Position numbers and translations under genes: made by a program. Positions 17,011 through 24,938 of a stretch of DNA of 64,000 nucleotides are shown here, piece by piece. The stretch is from Kribbella italica. GTDB lineage: Bacteria > Actinomycetota > Actinomycetes > Propionibacteriales > Kribbellaceae. The DNA lies in contig NZ_JACHMY010000001.1 in the NCBI RefSeq assembly GCF_014205135.1, positions 3,472,001 to 3,536,000 of the forward strand, read 5' to 3'. The notes under the pieces were generated by a model, which was given only the letters and a program-made list of their open reading frames with translations, was not told where the DNA came from and searched no databases. Each line of letters starts with the position of its first letter. Within the stretch, counting starts at the first letter, position 1.

Positions 17011-20000
17011 CTAGGCCGGTTCGGGTTCGCGGATGCGCTGGGAGATCACCGCGGAGACGCCGTCGCCGCGCATGGTGACGCCGTACAGGGCGTCGGCGAC
17101 CTCCATCGTGCGCTTCTGGTGGGTGATCACCAGGAGCTGGCTGTTCTCGCGGAGCTCCTCGTAGATCTCCAGCAGCCGGCCGAGGTTGGTGTCGTCCAGC
17201 GCGGCCTCGACCTCGTCGAGGATGTAGAACGGCGACGGGCGGGCCTTGAACAGGGCGACCAGGAAGGCGACCGCGACCAGCGAGCGCTCGCCACCGGACA
17301 GCAGTGACAGGCGCTTGACCTTCTTGCCGGGCGGACGGGCCTCGACGTCGATGCCGGTGGCCAGCATGTCGCTCGGGTCGGTCAGCACGAGCCGGCCCTC
17401 ACCGCCGGGGAACAGCCGGCTGAAGACGTGCTCGAAGGCGACCTCGACGTCGCGGTAGGCCTCGGTGAAGACCTGCTCGACGCGGTCGTCGACCTCCTTG
17501 ACGATGTCCATCAGGTCGCGGCGGGACTTCTTCAGGTCGTCCAGCTGCTCGGCCAGGAACCGGTGCCGCTCCTCCATCGCCTCGAACTCCTCGAGCGCGA
17601 GCGGGTTGATCCGGCCGAGCTGGCCGAGCGCGCGCTCGGCCGACTTCAGCCGCTTCTCCACCTTGGTCCGGTTGAACGGCTCGCCCGGCTGCTCGACGTC
17701 GGGGTCGTCCCCCTCCTTAGGCAGCGGCGGGACCAGCTGGTCCGGCCCGTACTCCGCGATCAGCGGCTCGACCTCGGTGCCCAGCTCGCCGAGCGCCTTC
17801 TCGTACAGCTGCTCGAGCTTCATCTTCTGCTGGGCCCGCGCGAGCTGGTCGCGGTGCACGGTGTTGGTCAGCTGCTCCAGGTCGGAGCTCAGGTTGCGCG
17901 TGGACGACCGGGCCTGGGCGAGCCCCTTCTCCCGGTCCGCACGCTGCGCCTGGATGGCCGAGCGCTCGGTGGCCGCCAGCTGCAGCGAGTGCTCCAGGCG
18001 AGCCAGCACATGCCCGGCGGCCAGGTGCACGGCCTGCGCGGCCTCGGACTGACGAGCCCGCCGCGACGCCCGCGCGATCGCCCGAGCCCGCGCCTCGCGC
18101 TCCTGCCGGGCCGCGCGCTCCAGCGAGTCGGCCCGGCCGGACAGTGCCCGGGCCCGCTCCTCGGTGGTCCGCAGCGCCAGCCGCGCCTCCATCTCGGACG
18201 CCCGGCCGGCCTTGGCCGCCTCGGCGAGCCGGTCGCGCTCGGTCGGGTCCGGCTCGTCGCCGCCGTCCTCGTCGAACATCTCCGCGTCGTTCAGCCGCTG
18301 CTCGAGGTCGGCCAGACCGGACAGGTTCCGGTCGCGCTCCTCCTCGGCCGCCGCGATCGCCTCGGCCATCCGCTGCGCCTCACCGCGCGACGCCTTGGCC
18401 AGCGACCCGAACTGGGCCAGCTGCTCGGCCACGGCCGCCATCGCCGCGTCCGACTCGTGCAGCCGGGCCAGCGTGATCTCGACGGACTCCTTCTGCTGGG
18501 TCCGCTCCTGCTCCAGCGCCGCCAGCTCGAACCGCAGCCGCTCGCTGCGCGCCGTCGCCTCGGTCAGCTTCTCCGCGGCCTCGTCGACCGCCGACTGCAC
18601 CTCGATCAGGCTCGGCGCGGCATCCGATCCGCCGTACGCGAAGTGCGCACCCAGTACGTCGCCCTGCCGGGTCGTCGCGGTCACGTCCGGCAAGTGCTGG
18701 ACCAGCGACCTCGCCGCGGCCACGTCGTCCACCACGGCGACCTTGCGCAGCAGCCGGCGCAGGGCCGGGCGCAGCTGCTCGGGGCAGTCCACGACCTCCA
18801 CCGCGTACGTCGCGCCGTACGGCAGCTGCGGCCAGGACGCGGAGTCCTCGGCCGGAGCGTCGCCCAGCAGCATCCCGGCCCGGCCGAGGTCGTGCTGCTT
18901 CAGATGCCCGACGGCCTCGACGGCTGCGGCCGTGTGGGTCACGGCGACCGCGTCGGCCGCCTCGCCGAGTGCGGCCGCGATGGCCGTCTCGTACCCGGCG
19001 CGGACACTCAGCAGCGCGGCGACGGACCCCATCAGCCCGGTCACCTGCTCGGAGGCGGCCAGCAGAGCGCCGGCGCCGTCCTTGCGGTTCAGACCCATCT
19101 CCAGGGCGTCCTTGCGGGCGGTCAGACCGGCCCGCTCGCGCTCGGCGTCGCGCTCCTCGGCGCGCACCTTGGTGAGCCGCTCGTCCATCTCGTCCAGGAC
19201 GCTCTGCGCGGCCTCGAACTGGTCGTCGAGCCCCTTCTCGCCGGCGTCGAGCCCGGCCACCTGGGTCTCCAGGGCGGTGAAGTCGTGCTGCGCCTTGGCG
19301 GCGCGCTGCTCGGCCTCGCGCTGGTTGGCGGCGAGCCGGCCGATCTCGGACTCCGCGGCGGACGCGCGGCTCTTCAGCGCGTTCACCTGGCCGGTCAGCC
19401 GGGCCAGGCCCTCGCGGCGGTCGGCGGACGCCCGGATCAGCGCGGCGATCCGGCGCTCCTCCTCGGCGTGCTCGGCCTCGAGCTGCTGGCGGCGTTCGAT
19501 CGCTTCGGCGAGCAGCTCGGAGTGGGCCTCGACCTCGGCCTCGATCTGCGCCTCGGTCTCGCGGACCCGGGCCGCCTCCAGCTCCAGCTCCTCGGGGTCG
19601 CGCCCGGCGCGCGGCTCGTCGGCCTCGTCGTTCAGCGACCGGATCCGGTCGGCGGCGATCCGGGCGGTGCCCTTGATCCGCTCACCGAAGCCGGACAGCG
19701 AGTACCAGGTGTCCTGGGCCGCCTGCAGGGCCGGCGCGTCCTCGCGCAGCGCCTCCTCGAGGTCCGCCTCGGTCTCCCGGGCCTCGCGCAACGCGGCCTC
19801 GAGCTCGGCCCGGCGCTGGGTCATCGCGGCCTCGTCCTTGAGCTCGGCCTCGAGCGCGGACTGGGCCTGGACGATGTCGTCGGCGAGCAGCCGGGACCGG
19901 CCGTCGCGGACCTCGGCCTGGATGGTGACGGCCCGGCGGGCGACCTCGGCCTGGCGGCCGAGCGGCTTGAGCTGGCGGCGGATCTCGGCGATCAGGTCGC

Positions 20001-20574
20001 CGAGGCGGTGCACGTTGCCCTCGGTCGACTCCAGCTTCCGCAGCGCCTTCTCCTTGCGCTTGCGGTGCTTGAGTACGCCGGCCGCCTCCTCGACGAAGCC
20101 GCGGCGGCCTTCGGGAGTGGCGCGCAGGATCGAGTCGAGCTGGCCCTGGCCGACGATGACGTGCATCTCGCGGCCGATGCCGGAGTCGCTGAGCAGTTCC
20201 TGGACGTCGAGCAGCCGGCAGTTCTGGCCGTTGATCTGGTAGTCGGAGCCGCCGTTGCGGAACATCGTCCGGGAGATCGTCACCTCGGCGAACTCGATCG
20301 GCAGCGCGCCGTCGGTGTTGTCGATGGTGAGCACCACCTCGGCGCGGCCCAGCGGGCTGCGGCCGGAGGTGCCGGCGAAGATGACGTCCTCCATCTTGCC
20401 GCCGCGCAGCGACTTCGCGCCCTGCTCGCCCATCACCCAGGCCAGGGCGTCCACGACGTTGGACTTGCCGGAGCCGTTCGGGCCGACGATGCAGGTGATC
20501 CCTGGTTCGAAGTTCATCGTCGTCGCCGAGGCGAACGACTTGAAACCCCGGAGCGTCATGCTCTTCAGGTACAA
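17011..20574 (-). CDS. smc: Chromosome segregation ATPase SMC
   Basis: 1187-residue condensin subunit that compacts and segregates the chromosome with ScpA/ScpB. N-terminal Walker A is IVGPNGSGKSNVVDAL (about residues 30-45). Two long coiled-coil arms (about 170-510 and 660-1010) flank a hinge domain (about 515-650). The C-terminal head has the signature LSGGERSLVAVAFL and Walker B YILDEVEAALDDTN. Length and order are canonical. In many actinobacteria smc follows mutM closely and precedes ftsY; here a small coiled-coil gene with its own terminator lies on the mutM side, and the ftsY side has been opened by other genes. Confidence 0.98.
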   Translation of the reverse strand: MYLKSMTLRGFKSFASATTMNFEPGITCIVGPNGSGKSNVVDALAWVMGEQGAKSLRGGKMEDVIFAGTSGRSPLGRAEVVLTIDNTDGALPIEFAEVTISRTMFRNGGSDYQINGQNCRLLDVQELLSDSGIGREMHVIVGQGQLDSILRATPEGRRGFVEEAAGVLKHRKRKEKALRKLESTEGNVHRLGDLIAEIRRQLKPLGRQAEVARRAVTIQAEVRDGRSRLLADDIVQAQSALEAELKDEAAMTQRRAELEAALREARETEADLEEALREDAPALQAAQDTWYSLSGFGERIKGTARIAADRIRSLNDEADEPRAGRDPEELELEAARVRETEAQIEAEVEAHSELLAEAIERRQQLEAEHAEEERRIAALIRASADRREGLARLTGQVNALKSRASAAESEIGRLAANQREAEQRAAKAQHDFTALETQVAGLDAGEKGLDDQFEAAQSVLDEMDERLTKVRAEERDAERERAGLTARKDALEMGLNRKDGAGALLAASEQVTGLMGSVAALLSVRAGYETAIAAALGEAADAVAVTHTAAAVEAVGHLKQHDLGRAGMLLGDAPAEDSASWPQLPYGATYAVEVVDCPEQLRPALRRLLRKVAVVDDVAAARSLVQHLPDVTATTRQGDVLGAHFAYGGSDAAPSLIEVQSAVDEAAEKLTEATARSERLRFELAALEQERTQQKESVEITLARLHESDAAMAAVAEQLAQFGSLAKASRGEAQRMAEAIAAAEEERDRNLSGLADLEQRLNDAEMFDEDGGDEPDPTERDRLAEAAKAGRASEMEARLALRTTEERARALSGRADSLERAARQEREARARAIARASRRARQSEAAQAVHLAAGHVLARLEHSLQLAATERSAIQAQRADREKGLAQARSSTRNLSSDLEQLTNTVHRDQLARAQQKMKLEQLYEKALGELGTEVEPLIAEYGPDQLVPPLPKEGDDPDVEQPGEPFNRTKVEKRLKSAERALGQLGRINPLALEEFEAMEERHRFLAEQLDDLKKSRRDLMDIVKEVDDRVEQVFTEAYRDVEVAFEHVFSRLFPGGEGRLVLTDPSDMLATGIDVEARPPGKKVKRLSLLSGGERSLVAVAFLVALFKARPSPFYILDEVEAALDDTNLGRLLEIYEELRENSQLLVITHQKRTMEVADALYGVTMRGDGVSAVISQRIREPEPA

Positions 20575-20735
20575 AGCCTTGCTCCCAACCCGTGAAAGGA
20601 CAGACGGTATCCGATGGAACCGTCGTAACTGCCGGTGACGCTGCGGCTACCCGGGGGAAGGTGTTCCAGGCCCGAGTCTACGTCGGACAGCCGCCCGCTC
20701 GGCGGAGGCTGCGTCGATCCGGCACCGGAAACCGC

Positions 20736-20773
20736 AAAAAGAGCGGCGGAGGCCCGGACGGGGGCCGCCGCCG
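20736..20773 (-). terminator. Rho-independent terminator of the small coiled-coil gene
   Basis: On the minus strand a GC hairpin (arms 20744-20755 and 20762-20773, 11 paired bases with one mismatch, loop of six) is followed by CTCTTTTT. This is a complete intrinsic terminator, so transcription of the small coiled-coil gene should end before smc, which then needs its own promoter in the 160 bases left. Confidence 0.75.
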
Positions 20774-20801
20774 TGAGTGGTGCGGACGGTGCGGGGTGCT
20801 C

Positions 20802-20822
20802 CCCGGGACCGACGGTCCCGGG
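20802..20822. repeat. Perfect 21-base palindrome downstream of the small coiled-coil gene
   Basis: Ten-base arms on either side of a single central A (CCCGGGACCG then CGGTCCCGGG). It lies between the stop of the small gene and the terminator above; it could act as a first hairpin of a tandem terminator or protect the mRNA end. No T-run follows it. Confidence 0.5.
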
Positions 20823-20853
20823 CGAGCTGGTACTGACTGGTCTGTCGCGCCGG

Positions 20854-21054
20854 TCAGACGTGGGCAGGCGTGTTCAGTGCCTCGTCCACGGTGAGCAACC
20901 GGCCGTCGTGAACGGCTGCGACCAGATGGTCGTTCTCTGCCTGCAGCCGCATCACGTGCGCCTCCAGGTCCGCGACGCGCCGGTTGAGCAGGCGAACCTG
21001 CTCGAGCAGACGCGGGTCAGTGCCTCCAAGATGCCCTAGAAGAGCCTTGGCCAT
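20854..21054 (-). CDS. Small conserved coiled-coil protein of unknown function
   Basis: 66-residue protein. The N-terminus MAKALLGHLGGTDPRLLEQV is followed by a heptad-like coiled coil (RRVADLEAHVMRLQAENDHL, about residues 26-50) and an acidic tail. Proteins with this MAK-LGH-GG-DPR start are, from memory, conserved small unknowns of actinobacteria. The ATG is preceded by a GGAGG-like stretch (complement of TCCTCC). It lies between mutM and smc, with two hairpins after it. A cell-division or chromosome-linked role can only be guessed from context. Confidence 0.8.
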   Translation of the reverse strand: MAKALLGHLGGTDPRLLEQVRLLNRRVADLEAHVMRLQAENDHLVAAVHDGRLLTVDEALNTPAHV

Positions 21055-21149
21055 TGTGCTGTCCTCCGGAAGGGTTTTTCTGGCTGGTAGCGCCCCCGGT
21101 CCGAGGAGCGCCTCTCAAAAGATGTGCCGTCTTTCAGGGTGACACCCGC

Positions 21150-21173
21150 TACGCCAAGGGTCAACCTGGCGTA
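21150..21173. promoter_or_regulatory. Inverted repeat between mutM and the small coiled-coil gene
   Basis: Arms TACGCCA and TGGCGTA, seven bases each, ten apart, about 96 bases before the small gene start and 101 bases past the mutM start-distal end. A minus-strand TTGACG (21174-21179) lies beside it and could be a -35 element. TACGCC is common in this genome, so chance symmetry is possible. Confidence 0.3.
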
Positions 21174-21194
21174 CGTCAAATCATCGCCTACCGC

Positions 21195-22049
21195 TCACCA
21201 CCGGGCGTGTCGTGGCGCCGGCTGACACTTCGGGCAGCGGAACGAGGAACGGTTCATGAACGGTTCGCGCCGGATCGGGCGGCCGTCGCGCGGGCACGGC
21301 GAGCCCTCCTGGCCGTAGACCGCCAGGCCCCGCTCGAAGTAGCCGGATTCCCCGTTCACGTTGACGTACAGGGCGTCGAAGCTGGTCCCGCCGACGTCCA
21401 GTGCCTCGGCCATCACCGCCTTGGCGTGACCGAGAATCTCCTGGGCCTGTTGGGGTTTCAGCGTTTCGGTGGCCTTGGCGTAGTGCAGCTTGGCCCGCCA
21501 CAACGCTTCGTCGGCGTAGATGTTGCCGATGCCGCTGACCACCGTCTGGTTGAGCAGCGCCCGCTTCAGGCCGGTCTTGCGGCGGCGCAGTCCGGCGGCC
21601 GCCGCGTCCAGGTCGAACAGGGGATCGAACGGGTCGCGGGCGATGTGGGCGATCTCGGCGGGCAGTTCGGCGCCGCCTTCGGCGTACGACAGACCACCGA
21701 ACATCCGCTGGTCCAGAAACCGGACCTCTCCCCCGCTGTCGGCGAACCGGAAGCGGATCCGCAGATGCTTCTCGTCCGGCGTACCGACCGGCTGGACCCG
21801 GAACTGGCCGCTCATCCCGAGGTGGGCCAGGACGGCGTCGCCCGACTCCAGCGGGAGCCACAGGTACTTGCCGCGCCGCGCCGGCGTACCGAAGGTCTGG
21901 CCCTTCAGGGTGGCGACGAAATCGTCCGGCCCGGCGAGGTGCCGCCGGACCGGACGAGGATGCAGTACGTCGATGGCGTCGATCGTCCGCCCGGTGGTGA
22001 AATCCGCGAGTCCGCGGCGAACGACCTCTACCTCTGGGAGCTCAGGCAC
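21195..22049 (-). CDS. mutM: Formamidopyrimidine-DNA glycosylase (MutM/Fpg)
   Basis: 284-residue base-excision repair glycosylase/AP lyase that removes 8-oxoguanine and formamidopyrimidines. The frame is open upstream, but the family needs PELPEVE directly after the start Met (P2 is the catalytic nucleophile, E3 is essential), so the GTG at 22049 is the start. The H2TH region follows at about 140-220 and the C-terminal zinc finger is [10 protein letters not shown]...FRCPKCQ. The start follows the rnc stop by one base, giving tight coupling with rnc, the usual actinobacterial arrangement. Confidence 0.96.
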   Translation of the reverse strand: MPELPEVEVVRRGLADFTTGRTIDAIDVLHPRPVRRHLAGPDDFVATLKGQTFGTPARRGKYLWLPLESGDAVLAHLGMSGQFRVQPVGTPDEKHLRIRFRFADSGGEVRFLDQRMFGGLSYAEGGAELPAEIAHIARDPFDPLFDLDAAAAGLRRRKTGLKRALLNQTVVSGIGNIYADEALWRAKLHYAKATETLKPQQAQEILGHAKAVMAEALDVGGTSFDALYVNVNGESGYFERGLAVYGQEGSPCPRDGRPIRREPFMNRSSFRCPKCQPAPRHARW

Positions 22050-22050
22050 C

Positions 22051-22782
22051 TCAGGGTTGCTGCGAGGGATCGATGCTGTCGGGATGCGCCGCGCGCAAGG
22101 CCTTCCAGGCCGTCTCGGCCGCCTGCTGCTCGGCTTCCTTCTTGCTCCGGCCGATGCCGTGCCCGTAGGTGTCGGCACCGATCCGGACCCGCGCCTCGAA
22201 CGTCTTGGCGTGGTCGGGACCGGACTCGGCGATCACGTACTCCGGGACGCCGACACCGAGCTGGGCGACCAGCTCCTGCAGCGACGTCTTCCAGTCCAGG
22301 CCGGCCCCCAGCCGCGCCGACGACTCCATCAGCTCGTCGAACAGCGTGTGCACGACTCCGCCGGCCACCTCGAACCCACGGTCCAGGTAGACGGCGCCGA
22401 TCAGCGCCTCGACGCAGTCGGCCAGGATCGACGACTTGTCCCGTCCGCCGGTGGCCTCCTCGCCGCGCCCGAGCCGCAGGTACTTGCCGAGCTTGAGGTC
22501 GCGAGCGACCCCGGCGAGCGCGCGCATGTTGACCACCGCGGCGCGCAACTTGGCCAGCCGGCCCTCGGAGAGGTCCGGATGGTTGCGGAACAGCGACTCC
22601 GTGACGATGACGCCGAGCACGGAGTCCCCGAGGAACTCCAGCCGCTCGTTGGTCGGCAACCCACCGTTCTCGTACGCGAACGAGCGGTGGGTGAAGGCGT
22701 GCTCCAGTAGTTCGTCAGCCAGCGATACGCCGAGCCGCTGGTTCAGCTCGGCGTAGAGCCCCGTCTCGTTGACCGAATTCAC
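22051..22782 (-). CDS. rnc: Ribonuclease III
   Basis: Double-strand-specific endoribonuclease for rRNA and mRNA processing; about 243 residues. The RNase III signature [13 protein letters not shown] lies near residues 42-54, catalytic acidic residues recur in [16 protein letters not shown], and a double-stranded RNA-binding domain (about 165-235) ends [16 protein letters not shown]. The GTG at 22782, 14 bases after rpmF, is taken as the start because it precedes the conserved [11 protein letters not shown] block; no strong ribosome site is visible, so coupling to rpmF translation is possible. Confidence 0.95.
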   Translation of the reverse strand: MNSVNETGLYAELNQRLGVSLADELLEHAFTHRSFAYENGGLPTNERLEFLGDSVLGVIVTESLFRNHPDLSEGRLAKLRAAVVNMRALAGVARDLKLGKYLRLGRGEEATGGRDKSSILADCVEALIGAVYLDRGFEVAGGVVHTLFDELMESSARLGAGLDWKTSLQELVAQLGVGVPEYVIAESGPDHAKTFEARVRIGADTYGHGIGRSKKEAEQQAAETAWKALRAAHPDSIDPSQQP

Positions 22783-22796
22783 TGGGTAGGTGCCGT

Positions 22797-22988
22797 TTAG
22801 CTCTCGACGACCTGGCGACGCTCGCCCTTCGCGCCGTACTGGCCGCAGGTCGGGCAAACGGTGTGCTGCAGGTGCTTCGCGCGGCAGGCGGGGTTCACGC
22901 AGGTCACCAGCGACGGGGCAGTGGTCTTCCACTGGGCCCGGCGGTTGCGGGTGTTGCTGCGCGACATCTTCCGCTTCGGAACGGCCAC
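22797..22988 (-). CDS. rpmF: 50S ribosomal protein L32 (zinc-binding form)
   Basis: 63-residue L32. [20 protein letters not shown] is the canonical N-terminus, read from a GTG start. Cysteines C30, C35, C45 and C48 form the zinc ribbon (CVNPAC, CPTCG), so this is the C-plus paralogue rather than the zinc-independent one made in zinc starvation. It sits between the DUF177 gene and rnc, the common bacterial order. Confidence 0.96.
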   Translation of the reverse strand: MAVPKRKMSRSNTRNRRAQWKTTAPSLVTCVNPACRAKHLQHTVCPTCGQYGAKGERRQVVES

Positions 22989-23094
22989 GGTTATGACTCC
23001 TCGGTTCGGCCGGAGGCTCGAGAACCCGGCCGGCTTGGTGTGCGGTTGCTCTGAAGTTGTACTGCGCCCGTACCGCGGTACGGGAGGTCTGAGG

Positions 23095-23637
23095 TTACTG
23101 CTCCTGCGATCGGTCGTCCCGCGGGGCCAGCCCGCTGAGCGCCGACCAGCGGGGATCGACCGCGTCCTCGTGCTTGTGCTCCGGCTCGTCGTCCAGCCGC
23201 ACCCCACACTCGGGGCACAGGCCGGCACAGTCGTCGTTGCACACGGGCGTGAACGGCAGCGCGAGCACCACCTGGTCCCTCAGCGCCGGCTCGAGGTCGA
23301 TCAGATCGCCCTCCATCCGGCTGGCCTCGTCGGGTTCGGCGTCGCTCTCGGGGTAGACGTACAGCTCCTGGACGTCAGCGAGGAACTCGTCCTCGATGTC
23401 GACCAGGCACCGCGCACACTCCCCGACCAGCCGGCCCTGGGCCGTCCCGGTCACGAGCACCCCTTCGACCACCGATTCCAGCCGCAAGTCGAACTGGATC
23501 GGATCGCCGTCGGGAACGCCGATCACGTCGATCCCGAGATCGGCCGGTGCCGGAACCGTGAAGGAGACTTCGCGCTGGGACCCGGCGCGGCGCGACAGCT
23601 CGTGGGTATCGATCACGAGTGGGGACCGCGGGTCCAA
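23095..23637 (-). CDS. YceD/DUF177 family protein
   Basis: 180-residue cytoplasmic protein of the DUF177/YceD family, almost always upstream of rpmF and linked to 23S rRNA maturation or L32 accumulation in studied bacteria and plastids. Cysteine pairs CARC (about residue 75) and [13 protein letters not shown] (about 133-145) could bind zinc. The tail is acidic. The start is a TTG giving [19 protein letters not shown], which matches the family N-terminus; a GTG seven codons later is the alternative. Confidence 0.9.
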   Translation of the reverse strand: MDPRSPLVIDTHELSRRAGSQREVSFTVPAPADLGIDVIGVPDGDPIQFDLRLESVVEGVLVTGTAQGRLVGECARCLVDIEDEFLADVQELYVYPESDAEPDEASRMEGDLIDLEPALRDQVVLALPFTPVCNDDCAGLCPECGVRLDDEPEHKHEDAVDPRWSALSGLAPRDDRSQEQ

Positions 23638-23760
23638 GACGCTCAGGACATCCCTTTCAGGCGTGGGGCAGGCAGAATCTCAGTCTCAACGAGACCGATG
23701 GACAACATTACCAACTCCGCGCTCAGGAGCCCAATCGGGGGTACCGACGGGTGTGTTCCC

Positions 23761-24231
23761 CTACAGCTTCGCGAGCAGCTTGGTGTGGACGGCCGGGGGC
23801 AGGAACGCGTCGACCGGGCCGCCCAGCTTGGCGATCTCCTTGACCAGGCTGGACGAGACGTACCCGTGCTCGGGCGCGGTCGGCAGGAACAGCGTGTCGA
23901 CCCCGGTCAGCCGCCGGTTCATCTGGGCCATCCGCAGCTCGTAGTCGTAGTCGCTGCCCGAGCGCAGACCCTTGATGATCACCTGAGCGTCGACCGTCCG
24001 GCAGAAGTCGACCAGCAGCCCGTCGAAGGTCGCCACCGTCACGTTCCCGTACGGCGCCGCGAGCTCGGTCAGCATCGCGACCCGCTCGCCGGCCTCGAAC
24101 ATCCGCTGCTTGGCGGGGTTCACCCCGGCGGCGACGACCACCTCGGTGAACGCCGCCGACGCCCTCGCGATCACGTCCAGGTGCCCGTTGGTGGGTGGGT
24201 CGAACGTCCCCGGGAAGACCGCTCTACTCAT
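23761..24231 (-). CDS. coaD: Phosphopantetheine adenylyltransferase
   Basis: 156-residue enzyme of coenzyme A synthesis that joins 4'-phosphopantetheine and ATP to give dephospho-CoA. PGTFDPPTNGHLDVI (residues 7-21) carries the TxGH nucleotidyl-transferase motif, and EHGYVSSSLVKEIAKLGG is the C-terminal signature with the ISSTxxR-like site. The frame is open upstream inside rsmD, but the ATG at 24231 gives the family start. It overlaps the end of rsmD by eight bases. Confidence 0.97.
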   Translation of the reverse strand: MSRAVFPGTFDPPTNGHLDVIARASAAFTEVVVAAGVNPAKQRMFEAGERVAMLTELAAPYGNVTVATFDGLLVDFCRTVDAQVIIKGLRSGSDYDYELRMAQMNRRLTGVDTLFLPTAPEHGYVSSSLVKEIAKLGGPVDAFLPPAVHTKLLAKL

Positions 24232-24787
24232 GGCGGTGACCGTACCAAAGCCGGGCCTCGCCGTACTTGCGGTCCCGCAGCGCGGCGAACCCGGCCGGCC
24301 ACTCCCACGGCTCCCGCTTGCCGCGCTCGACCACGACGACGGCGTCCTCGGCCAGCCAGCCGTGCTCGGCCAGCGCGAGCAGCACGTCCTGCAGCGCCCC
24401 GGTCTCCAGCTTGTACGGCGGGTCGGCGAACACCAGGTCGAACGCCTCGCCGGAGTTGTCGCCCTGGGCAACCTTCTCCACCGGCCGGGTGAGCAGCGTC
24501 GCGCCGGGCAGCCCGACCGCGCGGATGTTCGCCGCGATCACCTCGGCGGCCTTGCGGTCCTGCTCCACCAGTACGACGCGCGCCGCGCCGCGCGACAGCG
24601 CCTCCAGCCCGATCGCGCCGGACCCGGCGTACAGGTCGATCACGGACAGGTCCTGCATCCCGCCGAACTCGGTCTCCACGGACGCGAACATCGCCTCCCG
24701 CACCCGGTCCCCGGTCGGCCTGGTCCCCGTCCCGGCAGGCACCGAGATCCGCCGCCCACCGGCGACCCCGGCAATAATCCGAGTCAC
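24224..24787 (-). CDS. rsmD: 16S rRNA (guanine(966)-N(2))-methyltransferase RsmD
   Basis: 187-residue SAM-dependent methyltransferase for G966 of 16S rRNA. The start MTRIIAGVAGGRRISVPAG and the RPTGDRVREAMF motif are diagnostic. DLYAGSGAIGLEAL (about residues 50-63) is the SAM-binding loop and FADPPY (about 118-123) the catalytic [DN]PPY motif. It is paired with coaD, a very common bacterial arrangement. A long inverted repeat fills the 151 bases between it and recG. Confidence 0.96.
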   Translation of the reverse strand: MTRIIAGVAGGRRISVPAGTGTRPTGDRVREAMFASVETEFGGMQDLSVIDLYAGSGAIGLEALSRGAARVVLVEQDRKAAEVIAANIRAVGLPGATLLTRPVEKVAQGDNSGEAFDLVFADPPYKLETGALQDVLLALAEHGWLAEDAVVVVERGKREPWEWPAGFAALRDRKYGEARLWYGHRHE

Positions 24788-24818
24788 CTTCCCTCCCGAC
24801 CTGAGTCGAGTCCCCGAA

Positions 24819-24907
24819 GGTTTTGGGGCCTCCCGCTCTGGACTGAGGAGGGAGGGAGCGCAGCGACCGACCGACGAGGGAAGAGCGGGAGATCAAGCCC
24901 CAAAACC
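24819..24907. repeat. Long imperfect inverted repeat between recG and rsmD
   Basis: Left arm 24819-24839 (GGTTTTGGGGC then TCCCGCTCT) pairs with right arm 24882-24907 (AGAGCGGGA, a six-base interruption, then GCCCCAAAACC). The loop of about 42 bases contains GGAGGGAGCGCAGCGACCG followed by ACCGACGAGG. It could be a repetitive extragenic palindrome, a transcript-end stabiliser or a small MITE-like element. It has no T-run typical of a terminator. Confidence 0.6.
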
Positions 24908-24938
24908 CGCGGCGACGAAGTCGACGCCAAATGCACGC

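Noticed and set aside
17428..20595. A 1055-codon rightward open frame opposite smc
   Set aside because: It is the antisense shadow of smc, with composition (Leu/Gly/Arg-rich, no motifs) typical of a high-GC complement frame; smc has full ATPase motifs.
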